Assembly: GCF_036588685.1 (NCBI RefSeq)
Contig: NC_086386.1
Location: forward strand, 75,328,682-75,392,681
DNA length: 64,000 nt
Source: Mytilus trossulus
Taxonomy: Eukaryota > Mollusca > Bivalvia > Mytilida > Mytilidae
Direction: 5' to 3'
The notes under the pieces are model-generated. The model was not told the DNA's origin. It did not search any database and saw only the letters and a program-made list of their open reading frames with translations. Position 1 is the first letter of the stretch, and each line of letters begins with the position of its first letter. The position numbers and the translations under genes were made by a program. Of this stretch, positions 48,101 to 59,536 are shown in pieces.

Positions 48101-51100
48101 AATAGCACCCAGTATTGCTACAGAATTTGAGAGCGGACATTTCGTTGTTCACAAAACACACAGCACATTCTCTGCCATAGCCATTGATCATGCTCATGAA
48201 CAGAACAACAAGCTAGTAAAGGGTGAAGGTGGAGTTATTGGACTAACAGAGAATGCATCTCAACTTCTTCGATGGATGGTGTGTGGTCCAGAAATGGCTC
48301 GTGCGGTCAATGAATTCGAGTTATCACAAGAACTGATTAAGCATGAACAAAGTAAAGGTCCAAATGTTAGACACCATGAACAGGTTGAAAGTAAGCAGAA
48401 GGCTTTTGTGAAACAAGTTTTAGCATTGACAGCTACAATAGAGGAAATGGGAAATCCGTTTTTGGAGGAATCAGAAGATCTTTTAGTATTGGACACACGT
48501 GACATAGAAGATCCAAAAGTTGCAAATACAGTTAGAAATATTGAACAAATAGGGAATGATAAGTACCATGAGTACGTGAGGGAACGTCTTGACAAGAGGA
48601 CAACACCACTATCCGATTCAATTAAACAAAAATAAATTACACCTCTTCAGTCGCCAGGAATTGAGAAGTGAATCAAAGGAAAAAAGACAAATTAGCTCCT
48701 TAAAGCAGAATTGCTCTTTATTTTCCCAGTTGTATGTGTCTTGCCAGGTTCGTGATAGTGATCTGGATGAGTTTTTTTAGTCATGAGAACCAAGCTTACC
48801 CACCTTCACTGTCCCAGTTTGGTCAGTTGAGACTTGGTCCCAAGTCTGATTTGTTAGTGCCATTAGAGAAAATGTGCGTAATTGTTACTGAGATTCCTGA
48901 TGTAGATGCCATTATTTTAGACGGAGCTGTTATTGTTAATATACTGAAGCCTAGGTTTTGCAAAACCTTTGAGGATTACTCTAAGCAAGTTTTCCTTCCT
49001 CATATTAATAACTATTTGAAGTCATGCAGTCGGATAGATGTTATATGGGATGAATACCGTCAGGACAGCTTGAAGGCATCAACTCGTGGCAAGCGAGGAA
49101 AAGGTATCAGAAGACGTGTGCAGGCAGATTCTACTATTCCTGGTAATTGGGAGTCATTTCTAAGAATTGACTACAACAAGACAGAGTTATTTGCCTATCT
49201 AGCTGCAACAAACCAGATAAGAATAAAGGCAACCTATCACCGTGCAATCATGAAGAGGCGGACACTCGTATATTGTTACATGTTGCAGATGCGGTGAAAA
49301 GTGGAATTCAGAAAATTATGATTAGAACCGTTGACACCGACGTTGTTGTAATTGCAGTGTCAGCAGTGCACAAAATGAACATAACGTCCTTATGGATGAC
49401 ATTTGGAGTTGGAAAAAACTTCAGGTACATCCCTGTTCATGAAATAGCTCTATTTATGGGGCCTTCTAAGTCCAATGCACTTCGGTTCTTCCACGCATTT
49501 AGTGGTTGTGACCAAGTTTCATCATTTTTTTTTCTGCCGCATTACACCAACACATAAAGAGAGCTGCTTACCAAGCAGGATTTTGTTGGGGACAAGCTCT
49601 TGTTAAACTCCAAGAATCACCATCGCCTTCCATCTGGGGTTGGAAGCGAAACAAAGAAGGGCTATGGGAACCATTCTGGACATCGCTACAACAAGCGTCA
49701 GAGTCCTGTGCTGAACTTATAAAATGTGGATGTAAAAGTGAAAACGGTTGCAGAGGACGATGTAAATGTGTAAAGGCATCATTAAGTTGTACTGCTCTGT
49801 GTAAATGTGGCGGACAATGTGATAGGGATTGAAACACAGGGATTGCTATTATATCAATTGACAAAACTTTTTCTTCTCATTTATTTTGTGATTTTTATGA
49901 TGTCATTGAGAACATATGAGCAATTGAGTTCGTTATGTCATTCATTATTGTATGATATGACACAAATTATAATGACATTATGCCAATGGAGGTTTATTAA
50001 AGTTTTTTTCAGATTAAAAATACTAAACAAATGTTTATTTTCATCGACCTCGATTTTGAAGGTCAACCTATTTTGGCTTAAAAAAAATCAGATTTTTTTC
50101 AAATCGAACACATCCCTTTAGGCGTATAACTAATTTTTATCAACAAAATTGAATGTTGTTCTACTCAAATACGTACACTTTATTTTCCAAGTTTCAAGAC
50201 AATAACTTGAGTAATAAAATTTTCTTGAATTTTTTTAGTATTTTTTTCAAATTCAACGTCCGCCATTTTTAAAATGGCCGCCACTCCCGCAAATGTCAAT
50301 TTCCAGAGTGGGTCCATAGCTGAAAATGTTCTCTATCACCTTTACTACAACTATGCAAAATTTCATGCTTTTACCACATTGTGAGCAATTTTGCTTAAAA
50401 TCTGCACAAATCGACTTGACTAATCTATAGAGAAGTGTCCAAAGTAATTTGTTCGAAATTCCATCAAAGAAACGAATTGAAAGGATAAGATTGTTGAAAC
50501 ATTGTATAATATTCTTGTGAACTCGTTTCTAACTGTTAATTAACACCCAAATACTGGAAGCAATGTTGTGAAGTATGGCTGGGATTTAGATAATAGAGAA
50601 TAATGGTCAAAATATGCAGAGGACAAAAAAATGAATAAATAATCGAGAATAAAGATCGATAAAGAAAAATGGTCCTAAATATTAAAGAATACAAAAATGA
50701 ACCCCCGTGGCCATATACAAACCTTCATGACTGAACAAAATTGAATATGCTAGATGTAATTTTTTATTATCATAATTGTTTAAATTATTTCAGTTGTGCC
50801 TACGATTCCGGCATCCAACGAAACCAGCCTAGACAACGAATTAACCAATGATGAGTTTACTGTAGAATCTGAAGCAGGTTGGTAAACGTATTACATACAT
50901 TTTATAGTTATAAAAACCATCAATAAAAAAAAATCCAAAAACAAACAAACAGACAAACGTTTGTTTTATCGTTTGAACTGTTTAACATTTGTCATTTCTG
51001 GACCTTACATATATAGCTGACTATGCGGTTTGGGCTTTATTCATTGTTGAAGTCCATAAGATGATCTATCGATGTTAATTTCTGTGTCAATTTTGTAATT

Positions 51101-53852
51101 TGTGAAGAGTTGTTACATTGTCAATCATACTACATCTTCTTTTTTTTTTTATTATCATAGATATTGTATTTGCTTTGCTCTCACCCCATATGGAATTTAC
51201 TGACCCCATATATACCGTATTAAGTCACTAGCACGCTATGTAACTAATAATATCAGTACGATCTTTCAGAATAGTCTTTTAAAATGAAACGTTTGGCGGT
51301 GAGCGGAATACATAAAAGATACATGTATAGAACATGTCAATCACAAAAAAAAAGTATTATATGTACATAAGTCGCGGATACAGTCAACATTATAGGTCCT
51401 GGCATATAATTCAGGACCTCGATTAACACATATTTTCAAAGTACTTCAGGACCTGCTGAGTTCGAATTGTGAAGATGGTTCTGAATCATTTCAGGCCTTC
51501 CTTAAATATCACAATTTTGAATATATTATTTTTTAATTGTTATCTTCTATCTGTAGACATATATAAGCCAAGTTAGTCCACATGTCACAGCAAGAACTTT
51601 TACGATATAAAAAGGATAAACCTATACTTTATAAGTTATTGATTGATTAGTTGTTGCTTAACGCAATTTACTACCAAAGTAAAATCATGGAATATTTTAT
51701 AGGATTAAACTATTGAGCCGTTCAGTATATATGTATCTTGCAGGTCCATGCAGGCTAATTTATTACTTTCTCAAAATCATGTTTCATTAAAAAAATCTCT
51801 GCAAATTGATATTTTCCAATCGGTGTTGACAATTGTATTTTATTTAATTTTGTTCGGTTACCGGAATAAGAATTTCTCCATATTTTTTGTCACAGGCGCT
51901 ATTGCCGGACTTGTATTTGGTTTACTGATAGCCGTTGGAATGGTTGTACTGGCTTTAGTCATGATAAAGAGAAAAAGGTAGGCACCTCTGGTTACTCATT
52001 GTTCATAAAAAAGAATCGCTTTCGACAATATTTTGTTTATGTATTTCTCATGTTCTTCCTTTTCTGTTATAGCTTTTAAACTCTCGTTGGGTGTAACCGA
52101 AGAATTGTAGAATATTAAGCAGTGTGTTTGTTAAGTTTTATCGATGTTTTTATGTCAAACTTTTACTGAAGCTAGACAACTGCTTGCACCGCCTAAACTA
52201 TTCAAACTATTACGAGTAGTATTTAATTATAAATAGTTTGATACACATGACATATATAAATATAGAAGGAAAACTCCAGTGACGTCAACTTTGGTACACC
52301 ATTGAAGGTTCAAAAACATGGATCATGAACTTTCTTTTTTTTCTAGATCCCTTGATCCCTTTTTTTATATTCATTCGTGTCGTTGGTAAGACACATTTTT
52401 TCCGTTGTTGAAATTAGAAAATTTTGATTCGAAATCGATATTATGTCGCATGCCAATTATAAACTAAGTGATTTTTTTTTAACATTTGGCCCTTCAATAG
52501 TGAATCAGATTTTATCACAAAAAGAAAAAAAATGACCAAACTTGCTCATGCTTCATGGAGTAAACAGGGTTGAATACAGGTCTGCAAAGCCCTGCCCATG
52601 TATGGTAATAAGTCGTTTGCACAATGTAGATCAATGTAGTTTACAATGAAATGTTCATAGTTTACACATATCGTGGTCTTATAAATACATACAATTTCCT
52701 CGTCAAAATAATAAAAAAGTTTTATCTGAATAAGTATTTTTGAGTAAAAACCTGTTTATAGCTAAATGAATATTGGTCATATATCCCTGAGAAGGATGAT
52801 ACGGTGAGATCATTTTCCAAATCCCGCTATATTCAAATAAAAATGGGGATTTTTTTTTCTCGTTTCTCACTTTTCCTTCTTTAAATTTTCCCAGATCTTT
52901 CGCCTGCTCCAACGTTATTACCGATATACCCGAAACCACCACTCAACCTTTATACATGTATTCCACACACAAAACTTGTGTTACGTTTCTAGTTCCTATA
53001 CGTTTAAGGGGCGACCATTTGATAGTAAGGAAAGGGGAGGGAGGAGGATTTTGAAAATAAATAACTCAGCCTTGATAATCAAAAAAATAAATGGTTTCTT
53101 CTGTGGTAGTTTGAAAATAAATCACCTGCCTTGCAATGTATTGAAATTATTTAAATATACTTGAAATGTCTGAAAATTTGTTTCATTTAACTTGAGGTGT
53201 ATTTTCTCACGAACACTTACCTCACTTTTATTACAGGGCCGTAACTACTTTGAGGCAAATCAGTTATGATTCGTGTAGGAAATTTCAAAACAGAATGCTT
53301 GTCTCAATATCAAATTTACGACGAGCGCCTTGCAAGAAGCAAGTTCTGTTCTCCCTTAGACATAAAGCCCCTGATTTTCGGGATCGCTGGTTTTTATTTA
53401 AGTTGTTTTTGTTCATTAATTTCCCTTCTGTAATCTGTTAGTTTTGCATTCATTTTGTCATTAATCATAGATAATGTGTCCTCTTAGTTTACAAAAATAA
53501 ATAACCGATCCAATACAAAAGCTTTTACCTCGACCCCCTCCCCCTAGAACATAAAATGGTCGTCCCCTTAGTCGACAAATGGGCATAAGAAATTATCACT
53601 CTTTTAAATTTGAATTAACACTTTAAATTAACAATTTTTAACTTTATGTTTTCTTTCAGAGACAACAACAGAGAATATCAAAATCAATTAAGAACCCAAA
53701 GATCAACCAAACATAACGCCGGTGTATACATGGACACTACGACGGAGGACCTTGTACCGGCACCTCGCATTGTCAAAGGGACAACAGCTTACGCTGCTCT
53801 CAGTCGGAAGGATAGGGACCTTTATGAATACGAGTCAGATGACGAAATCTAA
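42072..53852 (+). CDS. Small single-pass membrane protein, 4 exons, alternative first exon
   Basis: Exons: first exon 42072-42186 (or alternatively 42789-42903), then 50794-50877, 51896-51977 and 53660-53852. All are GT-AG and all phases agree (1-1, 1-1, 2-2); the total is 474 nt, 157 residues. The order is a 39-residue N-terminus without an obvious signal peptide, a 28-residue Ser/Thr/Glu-rich segment with a sequon (ASNETS), one membrane helix (GLVFGLLIAVGMVVLALVMI) stopped by KRKR, and a cytoplasmic tail of about 65 residues. The tail has several Tyr (EYQNQ, GVYMDTTTEDL, TAYAAL) and an acidic end (YEYESDDEI). The charge pattern suggests N-out/C-in. I do not recognise the family. The 7.9-kb intron before exon 2 carries a 6-kb DNA transposon. 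Confidence 0.7.
42657..42903 (+). promoter_or_regulatory. Duplicated promoter/first-exon block, copy 2
   Basis: Second copy of the block at 41940. Its TATA-like box is TATAAAG at 42712-42718, again just over 70 nt before the ATG, with the same order of shared motifs and first exon 1b. Confidence 0.5.
42789..42903 (+). CDS. Membrane protein gene, alternative first exon 1b
   Basis: Codes MGIDEKAEQIYRIKRFLDGI, a Gly/Ser stretch and a Ser/Thr-rich end (STTLVSTTT), phase 1, donor GTGAGA. An in-frame TAA lies two codons before the ATG, in the same place as the TGA before exon 1a. Length is 115 nt, as in 1a. Either 1a or 1b can join the phase-1 exon at 50794. Confidence 0.65.
42941..43064. repeat. 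2 x 62-bp tandem repeat
   Basis: Two 62-bp units starting GATCGTCCTATAATCAAACT with only two differences. A more diverged relative lies at about 42240 after exon 1a, so the 717-bp first-exon duplication reaches into the intron and its second copy was later doubled. Confidence 0.8.
43080..43480 (+). repeat. Two copies of the CATACCACATCTTCTT family
   Basis: A 3' fragment at 43090-43170 and a fuller copy at 43283-43480 (AGACCGTTGGTTTTCCCGTT to TCATACCACATCTTCCTA). Confidence 0.55.
44399..44560 (+). repeat. Left terminal inverted repeat of the Academ-like element
   Basis: Matches the reverse complement of 50265-50426 with scattered mismatches and small gaps. Shared blocks include CGATTTGTG, AATTGCTCA, GTGGTAAAAGCAT, AGCTATGGACCCA and GGCGGCCATTTTAAAA. 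Weaker similarity may continue inward for about another 100 bp. Confidence 0.8.
44961..49832 (+). pseudogene. Academ-like transposase/XPG protein, broken, two exons
   Basis: The N-terminus (44961 on) has CMICQE, WHKSC, CFFCGD and YHAKC: two C-x2-C...H-x3-C units. Frame changes near 45455-45517. The frame then runs from 45517 to a donor at 46683; a 602-bp intron ends at 47284 with matching phase. The second exon has MACDHPLYA, MFGGLHIEIAA, TRTRHAHQ and DHAHEQNNK, taken as the DDE-type half. Next come WDEYRQDSLKASTRGKRGKG, EEADTR, RTVDTDVVV and FSGCD (XPG/FEN-like acidic core), then a Cys-rich tail (CGCKSENGC, RCKC, CKCGGQC). Lesions: a TAG at 47877-47879 where the family has Trp; frame slips near 48630 (A run) and 48777 (T run); a slip and probable deletion near 49230; and a deletion of roughly a hundred residues at about 49530. 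Stop at 49830-49832. Confidence 0.85.
46683..47284 (+). other. Intron inside the Academ-like gene
   Basis: Donor TATAG|GTATTT and acceptor TTTGCAG|ATGG. The split codon AG+A restores Arg, giving QLEYRWLNHVRQ, which agrees with the family. The intron is AT-rich and stop-laden. Confidence 0.75.
50265..50426 (-). repeat. Right terminal inverted repeat of the Academ-like element
   Basis: Reverse-complement partner of the left repeat. On the plus strand it shows AAAATGGCCGCC, GGGTCCATAGCT, ATGCTTTTACCAC and AAATCGACTTGACTAATCT. The two ends differ at many positions, so the insertion is old or the family has asymmetric ends. Confidence 0.8.
50955..51145 (+). repeat. Interspersed repeat, CATACCACATCTTCTT family
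   Basis: GACTATGCGGTTTGGGCTTT and CAATCATACTACATCTTCTT, 80 bp after exon 2 of the membrane protein gene. Confidence 0.5.
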
Positions 53853-53971
53853 TACTCACGAACTGTAATCTGTAACGCTTTTTGTAGTGAATTAAATTGA
53901 ATGAGATAATGAAATCTTATTCTCATGAAAGCTTTTTGCGATGAATTAAAACTGTTTAGATAAATATTACA

Positions 53972-54030
53972 GAATAAAATTGAGAATGGAAATGGGGAAT
54001 GTGTCAAAGAGACAATAACCCGACCATATA
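53972..54030 (-). repeat. Interspersed repeat, CACATTCCCCATTT family, fragment
   Basis: Reverse-orientation fragment: TTGAGAATGGAAATGGGGAA then TGTGTCAAAGAGACAATAAC. It follows the stop of the membrane protein gene. Confidence 0.5.
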
Positions 54031-55105
54031 AAAACAATGCATGTTCTATAAAGCTTGCAGTTCGCTTGACAGAATAAGCGTGTATACATGAGGAGTGCAT
54101 AGTTTATATAAAAAAGAAAGGGTGTGTGAATAAATGTTGTATTTTTTAGAAGTCAAAGACAAAATGTGATTTGGGTTTGAGTGACAAGATAAGATTTTTT
54201 AAATGTCTAAAACGTTTAACTTATTATTATCATTTTACATGTAAAACAAAAGAGTGGTTTGAAGCATGGAATGTGCCGCTAGCTCATTATATTGCAATAT
54301 GATACATGTTACATGATAATGTCGACTGTCACTTCCATGATCAACGGCAAGAATGAGGGGTCTGATGGGTTATTTTCGTTCTTTGTGATCGGCGCATTTA
54401 CGCTATCGTGATCCGTTTTTCTACAGATTTTTTTTTATAAATTTTCGTGATCAGTGATCATGGAAATTTATTTTATGTGAATCGTGATTGACAATCAACT
54501 CAGGAATGGTGCCCATCAGACCTCTCAAGAATAATTATAGTTGACGTTTCTTGGATAATTCCAAAGTTTTATTATAAACATTTTTACTAGTTAAGCATTA
54601 GCAAAGGAATAATAATACTGTGATATCTGTACGCTTATAGTTATTTGTATTGACATAATTATGCTTATTTTATGATTAATTTTATAGAGCTTTAAAATTA
54701 AATACCAACTCATTATAACCATTATAGATCGTACGTGTGGATGGTGTGTACAGCATAGCAAATAATGGACAAAAATAGATAATAAACAAAAATATAGAGA
54801 AATAGTGGTGCTAAACAAAACTATTGTCATTGATTATCTTTAATAAATAGTTCTCCAAGAACAATTTAATTTCGGTAGAGGTCACAACCAATTAATCTGA
54901 AATAACATGAGATGATATGAAAATGGGAACCATTTTTTTTATTTGTTCGTATTTGTTCGATTCGTTTAAAACGATGTAAAAATTGATGAGCAATTAAAAC
55001 TAGCACACTAATGTACTAAACAACCTTGATCATTTTATGTGTTTGCATATTTGAATATAATTGATCAACATGAACTAGACAAACTAATAATCCGAAACAA
55101 AATAG
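54031..55105. other. Gene-free stretch after the membrane protein gene
   Basis: Probably 3' UTR at first, then intergenic or intron DNA. No exon or repeat family recognised. Confidence 0.35.
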
Positions 55106-55119
55106 TTGATTTTTGCAAG

Positions 55120-55365
55120 AATTTCGTACCCTTACCATTTCGTTCCCTCATTTTATACCCTTACAAAAGCCATTTCGCACCATAACATATCGTACCTTTA
55201 CCATTTTGTTCCCTCATTTCGTACTCTGACGAAAACCATTTCGCACCATAAAATTTCGTACCTTTACTATTTCGTACATCATGATCATAGAAGATTCATA
55301 TGTATGCCATTTCGTACCTTATGAATGATTTTTATGTAATGCCATTTCGTGCCACATGGAAGATT
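55120..55365. repeat. Degenerate CATTTCGTACC repeat array
   Basis: About ten irregularly spaced units of the types CATTTCGTACC, ATTTCGCACCATAA and TTTCGTTCCCTCATTT. Spacing is not constant. The frame that runs through it is an artefact of the array. Confidence 0.6.
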
Positions 55366-55929
55366 ACATATATATGGGAACTGTGATAGAAAAATATTGA
55401 ATATATTTTTAAATATGGCATACTTGTATTATGATCAATGTGAAATGTGTAAGATGGTTTTTGAATGATTGTCGCTTATAGTAATGCTCAAACCGTTTGC
55501 TTTTTATTATGTATTTATGTACCAAAATATGCGGAATGCTATGTAGTTGTTATTATAATATAATGAAAATAATTAGTTTTTATAAGATTTTAATTTGTTT
55601 TAATATTATGTAATTTATAAATCAAACAAATTGGATTGTGCAATAAAGACAATAAGACACATAGCTTTATTATAATTGGCTTCTTCCATGAAATATTATA
55701 TTGTCTAAACGAGCATAATTATTATCGTATAAAAGAGTTCTCGAACGGAGGAGGAAAGAGCTTACATTTTCTAAAAACACGGTTTGCAGATTGAACTTGT
55801 ACCATAGTTTTACTCGTATTTACAGCTCTATGGTGCACCTTAATTCAGTTTTAACAAAGTTTGTTTGAGGTGATGTTGCAAATTATTTTGTTTTGCGTTT
55901 TAATTGACCGTTGTTATAATGTATTCTGT

Positions 55930-55960
55930 CTTTCTCTCTCTCTCTCTCTTTCTCTTTTTG
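55930..55960. repeat. CT microsatellite
   Basis: A run of TC dinucleotides ending in TTTCTCTTTTTG. Confidence 0.8.
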
Positions 55961-56354
55961 CTATGTCTTTTGTCAATCTTTCTTTCATACTGGTATCTGA
56001 TTGACCTCTTTGGAATTACAAGTAGCTCGGTTTCGTATATTACATATATCTTTGAATTGATATGTTGAACACATGATCGTGTGACAAAAACTGAAAACTG
56101 TTTCTAAAAAAAGTAATGACCAATAACATAACAAATATGGTAAAGTAACTTATAAATTTAAAAGATTTATCCATATGAATCGAGCTTATTTTCTCTATGT
56201 ATTTTTCCAAGAATCAATTACATGTAGTATGAAATTATTTTTAGAATATATTAGTTTCATAATACCTTTAAAATATGTTCCAGTACACTACTTATAAAAG
56301 GTAAGAAAGTACATTTGATATTAGATTGATTGAGTATACTGATTGCTTTAGGCT

Positions 56355-57095
56355 ATTATTTTTTCATATGCGCCAAAAAAATCTTTCATTTGCGCCACAA
56401 ACCATATTTCATTTGCGCCAAAAACTAAATCTTTCTTTTGCGCCAATATTACAGGTAAATACATGTAGATACAGGTAAAAATAGTATAAAACATTAATTT
56501 TTTTAAAAAGTCTTAATAATAAAGAAAGTTTTAAACATATTCCTCAGAAATCAGTTATCATAAAATCATACAAGTTATGCTAAAACCTCGATAAAATCAT
56601 ACAAGTAATGCTAAAATTGTTTTGCTGTCCGTATCAGTCGTAATCCTGGCTTTACAGGTTTTTTTTGGTACACCTGAAGGATTTGTCTCCATTTTTTAAA
56701 ACATTTGATAACCTATACATGTGGTCATCAGATATCACAGAATTATTTCCTCTGTTTGTCTCAGATTTGATTATGTCCATCTTGACACCTCACACTGGAC
56801 TGGTCATATGAGCACTATATATATAATTATAACCTTGGTGACTCTCAGTTTTGTATTAGAAATGAGTATGAACTCACACATGTATCCAGGGGGAGTAATG
56901 TACAAACAAAAAACAAAATAAATCGTAAATAATCTTTTAACTTTTCCGTTATATTACCTGTCATACCTGTAAAATGGCGCAAATGAAGGTTTTTTTTTTG
57001 GCGCAAATGATATATAACCTTGTGGCGCAAATGAAAGGTTTGATTTTTTTTAAAATTGGCGCAAATGAAATGCGCCCAAATTTTTGTTCAAAATG
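56355..57095. mobile_element. TIR element with repeated TTCATTTGCGCC in its ends
   Basis: The left arm has four spaced units of the TTCATTTGCGCC type. The right arm has the same units in inverse orientation (GGCGCAAATGAA), and both arms end inward at a TTACAGGTA/TACCTGTAA block. The roughly 500-bp centre carries no recognised gene. Confidence 0.65.
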
Positions 57096-57299
57096 TATAA
57101 CTTTTATGTACAAAATTTCATATTTACCAACTAACCACATGCATAGGTCCATATGAGAAAAATCGTACTGTCGGTAAAACACATCTATTGATTTTTAAAT
57201 ATGCAATTATTGAAACATTAACCAATACACAAAATAGTTACTAGGTCCGTTTTCATTTTTGCTTTATAAAATCGTTTGAATAATAAAAGATTTTGTCAT

Positions 57300-57430
57300 G
57301 AAAAGCAGTGGCAGATCGAGGGGATGTAGGGTCCAGGAATAGGCCACCACTTTTCAAACGATCAATGTTTTTGATGGGGACATATGGTTGAACCCAACTT
57401 TTAAAAAATGCCTAAATCCGCCCCTAAAAA
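57300..57430. repeat. Fragment of a repeat with GCxGATC...GATCCGCC-like ends
   Basis: Starts AGTGGCAGATCGAGGGG and ends CTAAATCCGCCCCT, which pair imperfectly. It resembles a short repeat family common in bivalves, by memory only. Confidence 0.35.
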
Positions 57431-57442
57431 GAATGTGTCTAG

Positions 57443-57600
57443 ATTTCACATATACTATAGACACATCAATAGGCCACGGGACGAGCAGTTTTATCTTTTA
57501 CCCCAAACACCATATGATAAGCGAAGAAGCAACACAGCCAATTTAAAAGTCTTTGGTTTTATCTCGCCGAGGAGCGGACCCACGACATTAAGCCATGAAG
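57443..57600 (+). CDS. Candidate alternative cytoplasmic-tail exon
   Basis: An open 158-nt segment between TCTAG and GAAG|GTGAGT, phase 2 in and phase 1 out. It codes FHIYYRHINRPRDEQFYLL, TPYDKRRSN and GFISPRSGPTTLSHE. The incoming phase is the one left by the membrane exon at 51977, as for the exon at 53660, so it could replace that tail. The acceptor has a poor pyrimidine tract and follows a repeat, and no transcript is available. It could instead belong to a separate gene. Confidence 0.4.
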
Positions 57601-57609
57601 GTGAGTAAC

Positions 57610-58900
57610 CGTCTAATGAAACTATGGATGAAATATCCGTTTAAAATTATGTTTAATGGATCTATATTTATTTAAGTTTTAAAAAAGGGAATCCCATGTT
57701 TTGTTTGCGTGACATACTAAAAGCACTTTAATGTATTTTAAATGGCAAAATTAATTTATCTGCAATTAAATTATTTTATGTGAGAAAAAGTAAAATAAAA
57801 AAAATTGTTCTCGTGTTGAATGAAAATGAACTATTTACCATAGATTGTTAACCAACCACATATCTCCATACAGCATTTAAAAAACCCATTATCAATGTCT
57901 TTATCACACTCGCACTTAATTCTGAAAGTAAACAAACATATTTATGCATACTAGTACATCGTATTTATAAATATTTTAGTATATAATACCAAAGTTTAAC
58001 GTATTATTCAGTGATAAGAGGACTATCAAACTTATTTTCCAAGAAACCACCATGATTTTTTTTCAGAGTAATCTATTATCCTGTTAGATTTATTTTATAC
58101 TAAATTGATATCGGTTTACTGAAGTATCTGACTACGGGTTACTTTTTTTACGACAATAAATGTAAATTTAATAAGAATTGCACCTGCGCTTTCTTTAGCA
58201 TATTTTAACAGTTTAAGTGTACTACTTTTGGGACAACCAATTTGAAAATTATAGACTTAACATACAAATGTGGAATTTATATTAAGAAAGTCTTGCATTC
58301 AGTTTGAAAGTTTGACAGACATACAGAGTTCTTTTATCCCCGTACTTGTTGATTTAAGGAATTAAACCCGAAGAAATGCATTTAGAATGAAAACTGGGAA
58401 TGTGTAAAAGACACAAATAGTTTCAAATGTTTGTTTGTTTGGATTCCTGTTTCTAATTTTCCGTTTAGTGCTTTATGGTCTGTTGTTTGTATTTAGGGTT
58501 TTTTCTTTGACGTGATGTTTCCTATCTTTCTTGTAGAGTATCTTAACATTTACCTGCAATGTAACACAAGTTAAGCTGAACTTAATATGATTGGGTTAAC
58601 AAAATGGTGAATTTTTTGTTAAAAAAATTAATTGTTTAGAATTTTCAGGTGCTTTCATTCTAAGACACTTTTTACAGTAACATTATACATTTTTCACTTC
58701 TTCAAATATAATTTTTAAACTAACTAAACAAACACAACTTTTACTTTGAAGTTTCATAAACAATCAATTTATGGAATTAAAATGCACTACTTTATAGAGA
58801 GGTACAAAATATAGAGTTGTGCGGCTCATTTTCAACATTATATGCCTTGAATTTCTAACTTTGAATTTATATTAAATTTTGAACTATCCCTGCGTTTACT
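57610..58900. other. Gene-free stretch
   Basis: AT-rich, with no coding signal. A weak trace of the CACATTCCCCATTT family (reverse, about 58390) is the only feature seen. Confidence 0.35.
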
Positions 58901-58904
58901 TATA

Positions 58905-59100
58905 AATAAGGGCAACAGCAGTGTACCGCTGTTCAAAACTCATAAATCCATGGACCAAAAACAAAATCGGGGCAACAAACTAAAACCGAGGGAAACGCAT
59001 TAAATATAAGAGGAGAACAACGACACAACACCGAAACGCAACACACACACAGAAACGGGCCAAGCATCAGACAAAATACCACGAGAATAACAATTCATAC
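58905..59100 (+). repeat. Interspersed repeat, GAACAACGACACAACA family
   Basis: Blocks GGCAACAGCAGTGTACCGCT, TAAAACCGAGGGAAACGCAT and GAGGAGAACAACGACACAAC. Diverged relatives lie at about 2345-2480 and 61960-62090. Confidence 0.5.
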
Positions 59101-59521
59101 TGGTAAAATTCACAGATATGTATGAGATTAGACATGTAGATTAGAATATTTGTAAACCTGTAGGTAAACAATGAATATAAAGAAGCATGATTGTGCATCA
59201 TCTATATTTACAAAGTACAACCGAAATATCATAAGAAATATATACGTTTTCTTTACAATGGTCTCAAGACAGACTTACACACGTAAATATTTACAATTCT
59301 TTATATTTATTAAAACTCTTTTAATAACCTTAAACTATGACTTAAATTTAATACTGTTAAAATAATACTTCTCACCAAACGACCTTTGTCCCCTTAATGA
59401 TTTTCTAAGAATTCACTATCAATATGTTTTCATAGTACTAAATAAATACATATCATTTGGTAGTATTATTGTACACCTGTAAAAATATCAAAAGAATTAC
59501 TACCTTGTTTTAATACTTCAG

Positions 59522-59536
59522 GAACGCTTGCTGAAG
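59522..59536 (+). CDS. Candidate 15-nt microexon
   Basis: The 15-nt segment sits between TACTTCAG and GTAGGA and is phase 1 on both sides. It would insert five residues (TLAEG) between the exon at 57443 and the one at 62955 without changing frame. This is speculative, because short AG...GT pairs are common in AT-rich DNA. Confidence 0.2.

Larger units (their letters stand above)
44399..50426 (+). mobile_element. Academ-like DNA transposon with long imperfect TIRs
   Basis: An element of about 6.0 kb is bounded by inverted repeats (outer ends near AGATCTAGTC and GACTAATCT). It lies in the intron between exon 1b and exon 2 of the membrane protein gene, in the same orientation. Its single coding region joins a putative DDE-type transposase to an XPG/FEN-like acidic core. 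From memory, that combination defines the Academ superfamily (AcademX type). No clear 3-4 bp target duplication could be fixed because the termini have diverged. The copy is dead as read: see the pseudogene at 44961-49832. Confidence 0.8.

Noticed and set aside
44961..49832. The 45-50 kb gene as a host nuclease or immune gene
   Set aside because: Terminal inverted repeats bracket it, it is broken in several places, and a second decayed relative lies 37 kb away; a transposon explains all of this.
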